A DNA stretch of 64,000 nucleotides from Acidobacteriota bacterium (lineage in GTDB: Bacteria; Acidobacteriota; Terriglobia; Terriglobales; Acidobacteriaceae), in the NCBI GenBank assembly GCA_018268755.1, contig JAFDVW010000003.1, positions 153,278-217,277 of the forward strand, in the 5' to 3' direction. Positions 35,253 through 45,292 of the stretch are shown piece by piece. Each line of letters opens with the position of its first letter. The first letter of the stretch is position 1. The notes under the pieces were generated by a model. The model was not told where the DNA came from, searched no databases, and saw nothing but the letters and a program-made list of their open reading frames with translations. A program made the translations under genes and the position numbers.

Positions 35253-36842
35253 TTGGCTTACGACGATCTGCGTGACTGGCTGGCGGCGCTCGAGCGCGCC
35301 GGGGAACTGAAGAAGATCCGCACGGAAGTGGACCCCATCCTGGAGATCGCGGAGATCACCGATCGCGTCTCCAAGGGGCGCGACGCCCAGGGGAACCCGG
35401 GCGGGCCGGCATTGTTGTTTCAGAACGTGAAAGGCCATCCCGGCGCGCAGGTGCTGATTAACCAATTTGGTTCGGCGCGGCGCATGAATATGGCGCTTGA
35501 AGTGGACCGGCTGGAGGAGATTGCCGAGCGCATTCGCGGCTTCATGGATGTGAAGTCCCCGCAAGGCTTCCTCGACAAGGTCAAAATGCTGCCCATGCTG
35601 GCCGAAATGGGGAAGTTCTTTCCCAAAACCGTGGCCACCGGCCCTTGCAAGGAAGTGGTGCTCAAAGACAATTTCTCGCTGGAAAGGTTCCCCGTGCTGC
35701 AATGCTGGCCAAAGGACGCCGGCCGCTTCATTACCTTGCCTTGCGTGGTCACGCGCGATCCCAAGACCGGTAAACGCAACGTGGGCATGTATCGCTTGCA
35801 GGTCTATGACGGGCAGACCACCGGCATGCACTGGCAGCGTCAGAAAGTGGCCGCCGAGCATTACCGCGACCGCATGCGGCAGGCCACGGTAGAAGCGCTG
35901 GGCGACGCCTCCCGTCCGGCGGCGTCTTGGAAGGTCGATATTATGGCGCGCTCAGGCGGAGGCTCCATGGTGGCCGAAGGGGGCCAGCCCTCGGGCAAGA
36001 TGGAAGTGGCCGTGGCTATCGGCACCGATCCAGCGGTCACATTTTCCGCCATTGTGCCTGCGCCGCCCGATATCGAGGAATACCTGATCGCTGGCTTCCT
36101 GCGCCAGAAGCCGGTGGAACTAGTGAAATGCGAGACGGTAGACCTAGAAGTCCCTGCCGCCGCGGAGATCGTGCTGGAAGGCTACGTCAATCTCGACGAG
36201 CTGCGTACCGAGGGGCCGTTCGGCGACCACACCGGGTTTTACTCGCTGGATGATCTCTATCCGGTCTTTCACCTGACCTGCATCACCCATCGCAAAGATC
36301 CCATTTATGCCACCACCATCGTGGGCAAGCCACCTCAGGAAGACGCCTATATGGGCAAAGCGGTGGAGCGGATTTTCCTGCCCATGATGCGCCTGACCAT
36401 CCCCGAGATGGTGGACATCCACCTGCCGGTCGAAGGGGTGTTTCACAACCTGATGATTATTTCCATCCGCAAGTCCTATCCCGGACAGGCCCGCAAGGTG
36501 ATGAACGCCATCTGGTCACTGGGGCAGGCCATGTTCACCAAGTGCGTGGTGGTGGTGGATGAGGATGTGAACGTGCAGGACCTGGGCGAGGTAACGCTCA
36601 AGGTGTTCAACAATATCGATCCGGAGCGCGACATCCAGTTCACCTTAGGGCCGGTGGATTCGCTCGACCACGCCTCACGCCTGCCCAATTTTGGCTCTAA
36701 AATGGGCATCGACGCCACCCGCAAGTGGCCGAGCGAAGGCTTTACCCGCCCTTGGCCCGACGACATTGTGATGGACGGCAAAACCCGCGCGCTCGTGGAT
36801 GGTAAGTGGAAGGCGCTGGCCAAAGAGCTGGGCCTCGCCTAG
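35253..36842 (+). CDS. UbiD-family decarboxylase
   Basis: 529 residues from TTG 35253 (ACAGGAGAGCAC just before); the resulting LAYDDLRDWLAALERAGELK is the usual UbiD start. These enzymes use prenylated FMN to decarboxylate aromatic acids. The prFMN/Mn site region is seen in FITLPCVVTRDPKTGKRNVGMYR, and the active-site acidic part in LRTEGPFGDHTGFYSLDD. The C-terminal LDHASRLPNFGSKMGIDATRK is typical of menaquinone/ubiquinone-type UbiD. Together with the UbiA-like gene at 12522 it probably serves quinone synthesis, but no mqn or ubi gene adjoins it and a catabolic role cannot be excluded. The prFMN maker UbiX is not in the window. Confidence 0.87.
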   Translation: MAYDDLRDWLAALERAGELKKIRTEVDPILEIAEITDRVSKGRDAQGNPGGPALLFQNVKGHPGAQVLINQFGSARRMNMALEVDRLEEIAERIRGFMDVKSPQGFLDKVKMLPMLAEMGKFFPKTVATGPCKEVVLKDNFSLERFPVLQCWPKDAGRFITLPCVVTRDPKTGKRNVGMYRLQVYDGQTTGMHWQRQKVAAEHYRDRMRQATVEALGDASRPAASWKVDIMARSGGGSMVAEGGQPSGKMEVAVAIGTDPAVTFSAIVPAPPDIEEYLIAGFLRQKPVELVKCETVDLEVPAAAEIVLEGYVNLDELRTEGPFGDHTGFYSLDDLYPVFHLTCITHRKDPIYATTIVGKPPQEDAYMGKAVERIFLPMMRLTIPEMVDIHLPVEGVFHNLMIISIRKSYPGQARKVMNAIWSLGQAMFTKCVVVVDEDVNVQDLGEVTLKVFNNIDPERDIQFTLGPVDSLDHASRLPNFGSKMGIDATRKWPSEGFTRPWPDDIVMDGKTRALVDGKWKALAKELGLA

Positions 36843-36881
36843 CCGGGTATTGGCCAGGGATTCATGGGGATCGTCCATGAA

Positions 36882-36902
36882 AATCTGTGTCAATCCGTGG
36901 CC
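36882..36902. repeat. CACGGATT-type word fragment (reverse)
   Basis: AATCTGTGTCAATCCGTGGCC is the reverse complement type of the 21729-21770 tract (GGCCACGGATTTACACGG). It forms part of the upstream region of the MarR-GNAT gene. Confidence 0.5.
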
Positions 36903-36910
36903 AATGTTCT

Positions 36911-36951
36911 TATAATTGCTATAAGCAATAAATTTAATTGCTCATAGCAAT
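36911..36951 (+). promoter_or_regulatory. Twin palindromic operator overlapping promoter and start codon
   Basis: Two perfect palindromes with the same half-sites: ATTGCT-ATA-AGCAAT (36915-36929) and ATTGCT-CAT-AGCAAT (36937-36951). Centres are 22 bp apart, two helical turns. The first overlaps a consensus-like -10 TATAAT (36911-36916); the second runs into the ATG at 36950. This is the form of a MarR-type autorepressor operator. A possible -35, GTGTCA, is 18 bases upstream of TATAAT. Confidence 0.8.
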
Positions 36952-37903
36952 GAATTTCAGATCCGCAACTCGCGGCAAGGTCCCGGCGGCGCTGGTTGGA
37001 GAGGTGCGCCGCTTCAATCGCTTCTACACCACCAAAATCGGCGTCCTGCGCCAAGGTCTGCTGGAGAGCCCCTTTTCTCTTACCGAAGTAAGAGTGCTGT
37101 ATGAGCTGGCGCACCAACCATCGCTCACGGGCAGTGCGCTGGCGCGGCAGCTGGGCGTCGATCCCGGCTATTTGAGCCGCCTGCTGCAAGGGCTCAAGCG
37201 GAAAGGCCTGCTGCGGATCCGCGTCTCCCGCGACGACGCCCGCCAGAATCTTCTCTCCCTTACGCGCCGCGGCCGGCAGTGGTTTGGCCGGCTCGACCGG
37301 CGGCAAAATGCCGAGGTCTCCGCTTTGCTGCAAGGGCATTCTCCGGCCGAGCAGAAGCGGCTGGCACAGGCCATGGGCACGATTGCGCAGGTGCTGGGTG
37401 GACCTGCAGAGGTGGGCAACCCTCCCTACATTCTGCGTCCGCCGCAGCCGGGAGATATGGGATGGGTGGTGCATCGCCACGGCGCTCTGTATTGGCAAGA
37501 GCACGGCTACGACGAGCGCTTCGAAGCGATCGTAGCGGAGATCGTGGCCCACTTCGTAAAGAACTTTCGCCCTCGCCGCGAGCGTTGCTGGATCGCTGAA
37601 CGAAATCACGAAATTGTGGGTTCGATCTTCCTGGTGCAAAGATCAAAGACCGTGGCCAAGCTGCGGCTGTTACTGGTGGAGCCGCAGGCGCGCGGATTGG
37701 GCATTGGCAAACGCCTGGTCGAGGAGTGCGTGCAGTTTGCCCGTCAGGCCGGCTATAGGAAAATTGTTTTGTGGACGCAGAGTGAGTTGCTTCCCGCCCG
37801 CGCGCTCTACCAATGGGCGGGATTCCGCCTTACCGCCCGCGAGAAGCATAAGAGCTGGGGACGAGACCATCTGGTCTCCGAAACCTGGGAATTGAAACTA
37901 TAG
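36950..37903 (+). CDS. MarR-type regulator fused to a GNAT acetyltransferase
   Basis: 317 residues in two domains. Residues 15-150 are a MarR winged helix (SLTEVRVLYELAHQ, GSALARQLGVDPGYLSRLLQ, RVSRDDARQNLLSLTRRG). Residues 160-317 are a GNAT domain with the acetyl-CoA loop in LLLVEPQARGLGIGKRLVEE and the C-terminal LWTQSELLPARALYQWAGF. Such fusions exist widely; the acetyl acceptor is usually unknown. Twin operators cover its own promoter and start, so autorepression is expected. There is no clear ribosome site, and the leader would be under 30 bases. It is convergent with the serine protease gene. Confidence 0.9.
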   Translation: MNFRSATRGKVPAALVGEVRRFNRFYTTKIGVLRQGLLESPFSLTEVRVLYELAHQPSLTGSALARQLGVDPGYLSRLLQGLKRKGLLRIRVSRDDARQNLLSLTRRGRQWFGRLDRRQNAEVSALLQGHSPAEQKRLAQAMGTIAQVLGGPAEVGNPPYILRPPQPGDMGWVVHRHGALYWQEHGYDERFEAIVAEIVAHFVKNFRPRRERCWIAERNHEIVGSIFLVQRSKTVAKLRLLLVEPQARGLGIGKRLVEECVQFARQAGYRKIVLWTQSELLPARALYQWAGFRLTAREKHKSWGRDHLVSETWELKL

Positions 37904-37908
37904 AAGGC

Positions 37909-38862
37909 TTAGGGCTGGCGTTTCTGCGCTGCATCCATCACCGGCTTCAGTGCCTGCACGGAAACGCCCAGGGTGCCGCCGGAAAATCCGTCGATATAAG
38001 CCGAGTTGATGCCGATGACTTCTCCGTGGGAGTTGAAGACCGGGCCGCCGCTGCCCCCGTGCGCTGTGGGCGCGTCGTAGATCAGCTTGTCGCCCACCAC
38101 ATCGCCCAGATGTCCACAGGTAGCGGAGGGGCGAATCAGGGACAAAGCCGCCAGTTCGTTGGCCGCATTCATATCGTCACGCCGGTAAGCCAGACGCTCA
38201 TAGACCGCGGCCGGCGATTTGGCCACCATGCCAAGCACACCCATGGGATAGCCAATCACCGTCACCAGCTCTCCCGGATTGGAGATGCCTGCGGCCAGGG
38301 GCAAGGGACGCAATGATTTTTCCAGTTCCTCGTCATCCATGTGCAACACCGCCAGGTCGCCTTGCGCAGAATAGGCCAGCGGCGTGATGTTGACCGGGGT
38401 GGGCAGGCCGGGAAAGAAGGCCATCAGCTTTTCCAATTGCGGTTTGGCGCCGGTGTGGATCAAGCCTTCGGCTTCCGAATCGCCATACCAGGGCTGGGCC
38501 ACGTGGCGATTGGTCGCCAGCATGCCCTGTGCGACCACAAATCCTGTCCCGGAAACCCGGGCCCGCAAGGCCGGCCGCTGGTTGGGATAGCCCACGCGGT
38601 AGACCCCAAAGATGTAGCAAATCGAGTTGCGATAGCGGTTCAGCACCATAGACGGCATGGCCTGTTCCTGCTGCAGCTGCTGCACCTGCAAGCTCAGCTG
38701 CTGGATCTCCTTATGCAAATCGGGGCTGGGCGGTTGTTGCATATACTGCTGCACCAGGAAAACGGTCCCGGCGAACAATACAATTCCCAGCACTCCCTGT
38801 AGCATGTGCTGCCAGGAGGTGCAGACGGATTCTTCCTGCGGTTCGGGTTGCTGGTCGGCCAT
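37909..38862 (-). CDS. Membrane-anchored trypsin-like serine protease (S1C-like, no PDZ)
   Basis: 317 residues. One N-terminal membrane helix (MLQGVLGIVLFAGTVFLV, about residues 20-38), a short coiled coil (HKEIQQLSLQVQQLQQEQ), then a chymotrypsin-fold domain. The triad is visible as His in LATNRHVAQPWY, Asp in QGDLAVLHMD and Ser in AHGGSGGPVFNSHG. The protein ends after the protease domain, without the PDZ domains of DegP. It probably acts in the periplasm as an envelope protease or sensor. The start is the ATG giving MADQQPEPQEE. Confidence 0.88.
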   Translation of the reverse strand: MADQQPEPQEESVCTSWQHMLQGVLGIVLFAGTVFLVQQYMQQPPSPDLHKEIQQLSLQVQQLQQEQAMPSMVLNRYRNSICYIFGVYRVGYPNQRPALRARVSGTGFVVAQGMLATNRHVAQPWYGDSEAEGLIHTGAKPQLEKLMAFFPGLPTPVNITPLAYSAQGDLAVLHMDDEELEKSLRPLPLAAGISNPGELVTVIGYPMGVLGMVAKSPAAVYERLAYRRDDMNAANELAALSLIRPSATCGHLGDVVGDKLIYDAPTAHGGSGGPVFNSHGEVIGINSAYIDGFSGGTLGVSVQALKPVMDAAQKRQP

Positions 38863-39046
38863 GATGGTGCGTGCCGCTGTCTTCGCGAATGGGGAACTCG
38901 CGGGGAACACAGCGTAGTGATTTCTTATCTTCCTCTATGCCGCGCCTTTGCTCCACGGTACCGAAGGCACTGTACGGGTGGTAACGGGGGATAACTCATT
39001 GGGTGACAGTGCTTTCCATTGTTGCGAGACCTTCCAAGGAACGGTT

Positions 39047-39060
39047 TATTCTGAGCGGAA
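39047..39060 (+). repeat. Head fragment of the TCTGAGCGGA repeat
   Basis: ATTCTGAGCGGAAG matches the head of the hairpin repeat at 21571, 21781 and 43064, but no matching arms or tail follow. It lies in the 250-base gap before the M23 gene, which otherwise shows nothing recognisable. Confidence 0.35.
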
Positions 39061-39112
39061 GCAAACGTGAGGCGGATACAGGTGCATCCAATCGAGTTTT
39101 AGCGGAGGACGA

Positions 39113-40396
39113 GTGAATCGCCGGTTTATCCGAGTGGCAGGGTATGTGGTTTTGGGAGTGGTTTTGGCGGGCGCGTCGTGGGGGATCCGCCGGGCAGCGG
39201 AGAAGCGCTGGGCGGGAGAAGTGCGCGCCAATAACGCGGTGATGGCCGCCAACGCCGCCGTTCCGCCCGACACCCATCTGGAAAGTATCGTGGGCAGTGG
39301 CACCAACTGGAGCGAGCTGCTTCAGGACATGGGCTTCAGCAATGCGACGGTCTATGAGATCACTCAGGCCGCGCAAAAGGTCTTCAACCTGCGCCGGCTT
39401 CGTGCCGGAAACAAGGTGTTGGCGGTGCGCGCGCCCAACGGCGAACCCCGTCTGGTGAACTACCGCATCGATCCCGAACACGAGCTGTGGGTCACCAGGG
39501 AAAAAGAAGGCTTCCATGCCGAGGTGCGGGAGACGCCCGGCACGGTGCGCGTGGTGACGGTGGCCGGGGATGTGGAAGGATCGCTCTTCGACAGCGTGAT
39601 CGCCGCCGGCGAAAGACCGGACCTGGCGTTGCGTCTGGCGGAAATTTTCGCCTGGGACATGGATTTCAATACCGACACGCAGCCGGGCGATAAATTCCGC
39701 CTGGTGCTGGAGAAAAAGGAATTCAAGAACGGCGCCGAGCCGGCTTACGGAAAAATCATGGCGGCCGAGTATGACAATCGCGGCCACGTGTACCAGGCGG
39801 TACTGTTTCACGACCGCCAGGGAAGTCCCGCGTACTATTCGGCAGATGGCAAGTCATTGCAGAAGGCCTTTCTGCGCTCGCCCCTGCGGTTTGCTGCCCG
39901 GGTCAGCTCGCACTTCAGCTTGCACCGCATGCACCCCATCCTGAAGATTGCGCGCCCGCATCTGGGAACAGACTACGCCGCCCCGGTGGGCACGCCGGTG
40001 CAGTCGATTGCCAATGGCCGGGTCACCTTTTCCGGGCGCAAGGGCGGGGGAGGGATCATCGTGCAGATCAGCCACGACCGGGGCTATGAAAGTTTCTACA
40101 TGCACCTCTCCCGGGCGCTGGTACGTTCCGGACAGAGAGTTGAACAGGGACAGAGAATCGGACTGGTGGGGGCCACCGGACTGGCAACCGGGCCCCATCT
40201 GGATTTTCGCCTGCGCCAACACGGGAAGTTTGTGGACTTTGAGAGATTGAAGATGCCCCCGGCCTATCCCGTGGACAAGAGTGATTGGGCGGAATTCGCA
40301 GCCGCGCGCGACCACTGGATGGTGCAGCTGGCCGCCGGGCCAGAACATAATGCCGCCGCCTCGAAACCGGCCAATGAGCCGGGCGGAAGCATATAG
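39113..40396 (+). CDS. M23-family cell-wall peptidase (MepM-like)
   Basis: 427 residues from GTG 39113 after GCGGAGGACGA. N-terminal membrane anchor (YVVLGVVLAGASWGI), then OapA/LysM-like part (LESIVGSGTNWSELLQDMGF), a middle beta domain, and the LytM peptidase at about residues 280-380. Zinc-site motifs are HPILKIARPHLGTDYAAPVG and FYMHLSR, with the last motif as GPHLDFRL where many relatives have HLH; HLD variants do occur in this family, but the change would alter the third ligand region. It probably trims peptidoglycan cross-links or acts as a scaffold. Confidence 0.85.
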   Translation: MNRRFIRVAGYVVLGVVLAGASWGIRRAAEKRWAGEVRANNAVMAANAAVPPDTHLESIVGSGTNWSELLQDMGFSNATVYEITQAAQKVFNLRRLRAGNKVLAVRAPNGEPRLVNYRIDPEHELWVTREKEGFHAEVRETPGTVRVVTVAGDVEGSLFDSVIAAGERPDLALRLAEIFAWDMDFNTDTQPGDKFRLVLEKKEFKNGAEPAYGKIMAAEYDNRGHVYQAVLFHDRQGSPAYYSADGKSLQKAFLRSPLRFAARVSSHFSLHRMHPILKIARPHLGTDYAAPVGTPVQSIANGRVTFSGRKGGGGIIVQISHDRGYESFYMHLSRALVRSGQRVEQGQRIGLVGATGLATGPHLDFRLRQHGKFVDFERLKMPPAYPVDKSDWAEFAAARDHWMVQLAAGPEHNAAASKPANEPGGSI

Positions 40397-40406
40397 ATTT
40401 AAAGGA

Positions 40407-40438
40407 TGAGCGCGGGCTTTCCGCAATGCCCGCGCTCA
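40407..40438. terminator. Hairpin between the M23 gene and fumC
   Basis: TGAGCGCGGGC (40407-40417) and GCCCGCGCTCA (40428-40438), a perfect 11-bp stem between convergent genes. T-runs are weak (CCTTTAAAT on the minus strand), so efficiency is uncertain. Confidence 0.55.
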
Positions 40439-40448
40439 GTTCCGGCCT

Positions 40449-41849
<1,401 letters not shown>

Positions 41850-41998
41850 AAGTTCCTGATGGGTATTTCGGGATGAAGGCAACCTGAGATTATACAATCC
41901 GGCGCGGCGAAAATCTGCCGCCCCTGCCTGCATGCTAGAATCAACTTCCCTCAGTCCCCGTTGTCAGCACGGGTGCGCTGACTTTCGCGGCAAAGTTT

Positions 41999-43048
41999 AT
42001 GGCGACCCAGCAAATTCCCGACACATTGCCCCGGCAGCAATTGGAATCGCGATCCAACATTCGCACCGATGTCCTGGTGATCGGGGCCGGCCCAACCGGA
42101 CTGGCCTGCGCCATTGAGGCGCAAAAGGCGGGCTTCAAAGTCATCGCCATCGATAAGGGATGCGTGGTGAATTCGATCTACAACTATCCCTCGAACATGA
42201 CGTTTTTCACCACGCCGGAGCTGCTGGAAATCGGCGAGATTCCCTTCAGCTCGGCCAATCAAAAGCCCAACCGGCATGAGGCCCTGGAGTACTACCGCAA
42301 GGTGGCCGAGCACTACAAGCTGGACATCCGGCAATATCAGTGGGTGAAAACCGTGACTGGGAAGGACGGCGACTTCCACATCACGGCCAGCGATCAGCTG
42401 GGCCGGGTCTACGACTATCAAACCCGCAAGCTGATTGTGGCTACTGGATACTACGATCTGGCCAATGAGTTGGGCGTGCCGGGTGAGGACCTGCCCAAGG
42501 TCTTCCACTACTATCGCGAGCCGCACCCATTCTTTGATACCGATGTACTGGTGGTGGGGGGCAAGAACTCCGCGGCCATTGCGGCGCTGGATTTGTGGCG
42601 GCACGGGGCGCGCGTGACCCTGGCGCATCGCGGTCCCAAGATGCACAGCCACGTCAAGTACTGGATCCTGCCCGACATTGAAAACCGCATCAAGAACCAT
42701 GAGATTGCCGCCCACTTCAATACCGCCGTGGTGGAGATCGTCGCCGATTCCGTGTTGCTGGAGACTCCGGAAGGCCCGCGGCGAATTAAGAACGATTTCG
42801 TCTTCGCCATGACCGGCTACCATCCCGACTATGATTTTTTGCGCTCCATGGGCATGGAGCTCTCGCCCAATCAATGCCGCCCCATCTGCGATCCCAAGAC
42901 CCTGGAATGCAATGTGCCCGGTATTTATGTCGCGGGAGTGATCGTGGCGGGCTCGCGCACCAATGAAATCTTCATCGAAAATGGCCGCTTCCATGGGCGG
43001 CAGATCGCGGATGACTTACGAGCCAAGCTGGGCGGGGCTGACAAATAG
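41999..43048 (+). CDS. ypdA: YpdA-type bacillithiol disulfide reductase
   Basis: 349 residues with two Rossmann motifs: DVLVIGAGPTGLACAIEA (FAD, residue 24 on) and DVLVVGGKNSAAIAALDL (NADPH, residue 181 on). It lacks the CxxC of thioredoxin reductase, as expected for YpdA, which keeps bacillithiol reduced. The segment DKGCVVNSIYNYPSNMTFFTT is typical of the family. It is divergent from fumC with 149 bases between. This implies that the organism makes bacillithiol; the bsh genes are not in the window. Confidence 0.9.
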   Translation: MATQQIPDTLPRQQLESRSNIRTDVLVIGAGPTGLACAIEAQKAGFKVIAIDKGCVVNSIYNYPSNMTFFTTPELLEIGEIPFSSANQKPNRHEALEYYRKVAEHYKLDIRQYQWVKTVTGKDGDFHITASDQLGRVYDYQTRKLIVATGYYDLANELGVPGEDLPKVFHYYREPHPFFDTDVLVVGGKNSAAIAALDLWRHGARVTLAHRGPKMHSHVKYWILPDIENRIKNHEIAAHFNTAVVEIVADSVLLETPEGPRRIKNDFVFAMTGYHPDYDFLRSMGMELSPNQCRPICDPKTLECNVPGIYVAGVIVAGSRTNEIFIENGRFHGRQIADDLRAKLGGADK

Positions 43049-43063
43049 CATTCCGTTCCCCAC

Positions 43064-43124
43064 TGTCATTCTGAGCTAGGAAAGCCTTCGCGTCAGCGAA
43101 GGCTGCTGAGTCGAAGAATCCCTA
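43064..43124 (+). repeat. TCTGAGCGGA hairpin repeat, copy C
   Basis: Head TGTCATTCTGAGCTAGGA, perfect arms AGCCTTCGC (43083-43091) and GCGAAGGCT (43096-43104) around GTCA, tail CTGAGTCGAAGAATCCCTA. Same head and tail as at 21571, with new arms. Confidence 0.7.
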
Positions 43125-43149
43125 CGGGCAGAAACGCTCCGGATAGATA

Positions 43150-43203
43150 TGTTTCGCCTTCGCCATCCCTCGCTTCGCGACGGATGCGCTCCGCTCAACA
43201 GGG
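43150..43203 (-). repeat. Degenerate TCTGAGCGGA repeat, copy F (reverse)
   Basis: On the minus strand: CTGTTGAGCGGAGCG, then an imperfect hairpin with arms CATCC and GGATG. No good tail is left. It lies just before the MFS gene. Confidence 0.4.
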
Positions 43204-43292
43204 CAAACTTCGCTGTTATTCCAGGCGAAGGCCTTCAGAAAGACAGGCACGTGTGCAAGAGACCGCGAAACCTTGTACGATGACCCACTTGT

Positions 43293-44612
43293 ATGGACCC
43301 GCGACCTGAGCCCGCAACCGGGAAAATCTCGCTCTCCGCCTATTTCCATCTGGTCAAGCGGAACCGTAATTTTCGGCGCTTGTGGGGAGCGCAGATCGTC
43401 AGCGAGATCGGCGACTGGTTTTACACTCTGGCGATCTACACCTTGCTGCTGGAGTTGACCGGGCGCGCCGAATCCGTGGCCCTCGCTCTGGTCCTGCAAG
43501 TCTTACCGCAGACCTTCATCGGCCCCACGGCGGGGGTGGTGAACGACCGCCTGCGCCGCAAGCAGGTCATGATTGCCGCCGATATCGGCCGCATGGTCAT
43601 CGTCTTTGCCATGTTGCTGGTGCGCACCCGCTCCATGGTCTGGCTGGTGTATCCCTTGCTGCTGATCGAGACCCTGATGGCGGCTTTTTTTGAGCCCGCC
43701 CGCACCGCGGTGATTCCCAATATCACGTCTAAAGAAGATGTCATCGTGGCCAATACGCTCTCCTCGGCCACCTGGTCGGTGAACCTGTTGCTGGGAGCAT
43801 CGCTGGGCGGGGTGATAGCGGCATTTCTTGGACGTGATGCGGTTTTTGCGTTAAACGCCTTGTCATTTCTGGTTTCCGCCTGGCTGCTTCGCGGCATGCG
43901 CTTTGCAGAGCCGCACGCCGAAGGCAATCCGCCGTTGCGGGCGCGCGAACTGCTGGATTTTTCGCCCGTGCTCGAAGGCATCCGCTATGTGCGGAGCGAC
44001 CGCCGCTTGTTTGCCACCATCTTTGCCAAGGCGGGAGAGCTCATGATCGGCCCCAGTTGGGTGTTGTTCACGGTCATGGGGAGGGAGTATTTTCCGGTGC
44101 GCTGGCACGGCATTGATCCCCAACGTGGCGCCATGCTGGGCATGAGCCTGCTGCTGGGGGCGCGCGGCATCGGCGCATTAGTGGGGCCGCTGGTTTCCGC
44201 GCGCTGGGCAGGGCGCTCCAATCGCCGCCTGCAAGTGGGGGTCTTGTGGGGGTATGTGTTCATTGCCCTGGGCTACACGCTGTTTGGCTTCAGTGGAAGC
44301 GTGTGGACGGCATGTTTGTGGATTGTCCTGGCCCATGGCGGCGGTTCGACGGTGTGGGTGTTTTCCACTACCATCCTGCAACTCAATACCGAAGATCGTT
44401 TTCGCGGGCGAGTGTTTTCCGCTGATCTGGGTCTTTCCATGCTGACCATTGCCATCGGCGCTTTTCTCTGCGGGCATTTCCTGGATTGGGGATATCATCC
44501 GCGATCGGTCGCCATCTTTGTCGGAATACTTATGCTATTGCCGGCGCTCCTATGGGGTGTGATCGTGGTGCGGGGGCAGCGGAAACCCACGCAAGAAGTC
44601 GTGCGGGGCTGA
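43293..44612 (+). CDS. MFS exporter (EntS/MFS_3 type)
   Basis: 439 residues with about 12 hydrophobic helices. The cytoplasmic loop GVVNDRLRRKQVMIAADIGR is the motif A of this MFS group, and the ARTAVIPNITSKEDVIVANTL segment is typical of EntS-like exporters and of macrolide-efflux-type members. The substrate cannot be predicted. The gene stands alone, followed at 33 bases by carbonic anhydrase. Confidence 0.85.
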   Translation: MDPRPEPATGKISLSAYFHLVKRNRNFRRLWGAQIVSEIGDWFYTLAIYTLLLELTGRAESVALALVLQVLPQTFIGPTAGVVNDRLRRKQVMIAADIGRMVIVFAMLLVRTRSMVWLVYPLLLIETLMAAFFEPARTAVIPNITSKEDVIVANTLSSATWSVNLLLGASLGGVIAAFLGRDAVFALNALSFLVSAWLLRGMRFAEPHAEGNPPLRARELLDFSPVLEGIRYVRSDRRLFATIFAKAGELMIGPSWVLFTVMGREYFPVRWHGIDPQRGAMLGMSLLLGARGIGALVGPLVSARWAGRSNRRLQVGVLWGYVFIALGYTLFGFSGSVWTACLWIVLAHGGGSTVWVFSTTILQLNTEDRFRGRVFSADLGLSMLTIAIGAFLCGHFLDWGYHPRSVAIFVGILMLLPALLWGVIVVRGQRKPTQEVVRG

Positions 44613-44645
44613 AGCGGCGGGAAGATGCTGATAGAATTTTGAATA

Positions 44646-45290
44646 ATGTCTGAACTCCAACATCTTTTCGAAAACAATCGGCGCTGGGTGGCGAAGATCA
44701 CGGCCCAGGACCCTGAATTCTTCCAGAAGCTCTCCCACCAGCAGACGCCGCAATACCTGTGGATCGGCTGTGCGGACAGCCGCGTCCCGGCCAACGAAAT
44801 CGTCGATCTGATGCCGGGAGAGCTCTTTGTGCACCGCAATGTGTCCAACGTGGTGTCGCTGAATGATCCAAATTGTCTTTCCGTAATCCAATTCGCCGTG
44901 GATGTTCTGAAGGTGCGGCACATTATCGTGACCGGGCACTATGGCTGCGGCGGCGTGGAGGCCGCGTTGGAGAACCGGACCCTGGGCCTGGTGGACCAGT
45001 GGATTGAGCACGTGAAGCTGGTCCGCGACAAGCACCAGGAACAGCTCGCCGGGCTCAAGAAAGAGGTGCGCTTCCGGCGGCTGTGCGAGCTGAATGTGAT
45101 TGAGCAGGTATGGAACGTCTCCCAGACCAGTATTCTGCGCGAGGCCTGGGCGCGGCAGCAGAAGGTCAGCATTCACGGCTGGATTTATGGCGTGAGCGAC
45201 GGCTTGCTGCGCGATCTGGGCGTTTCGACTAAGCGGCCGGAAGAAGCATCACCCCAGTACGCGGCCGCCATCCGCAATCTGGCCGCTTAG
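44646..45290 (+). CDS. can: Beta-class carbonic anhydrase
   Basis: 214 residues. It interconverts CO2 and bicarbonate. Zinc ligands and the catalytic dyad are in GCADSRVPANEIVDL (Cys, Asp-Arg) and HIIVTGHYGCGGVEAAL (His, Cys). The length, the IQFAVDVLKVRHII core and the RRLCELNVIEQV C-terminal helix fit the Can subgroup of E. coli and plants. It follows the MFS gene closely and ends 3 bases before the convergent pterin dehydratase. Confidence 0.95.
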   Translation: MSELQHLFENNRRWVAKITAQDPEFFQKLSHQQTPQYLWIGCADSRVPANEIVDLMPGELFVHRNVSNVVSLNDPNCLSVIQFAVDVLKVRHIIVTGHYGCGGVEAALENRTLGLVDQWIEHVKLVRDKHQEQLAGLKKEVRFRRLCELNVIEQVWNVSQTSILREAWARQQKVSIHGWIYGVSDGLLRDLGVSTKRPEEASPQYAAAIRNLAA

Positions 45291-45292
45291 GC

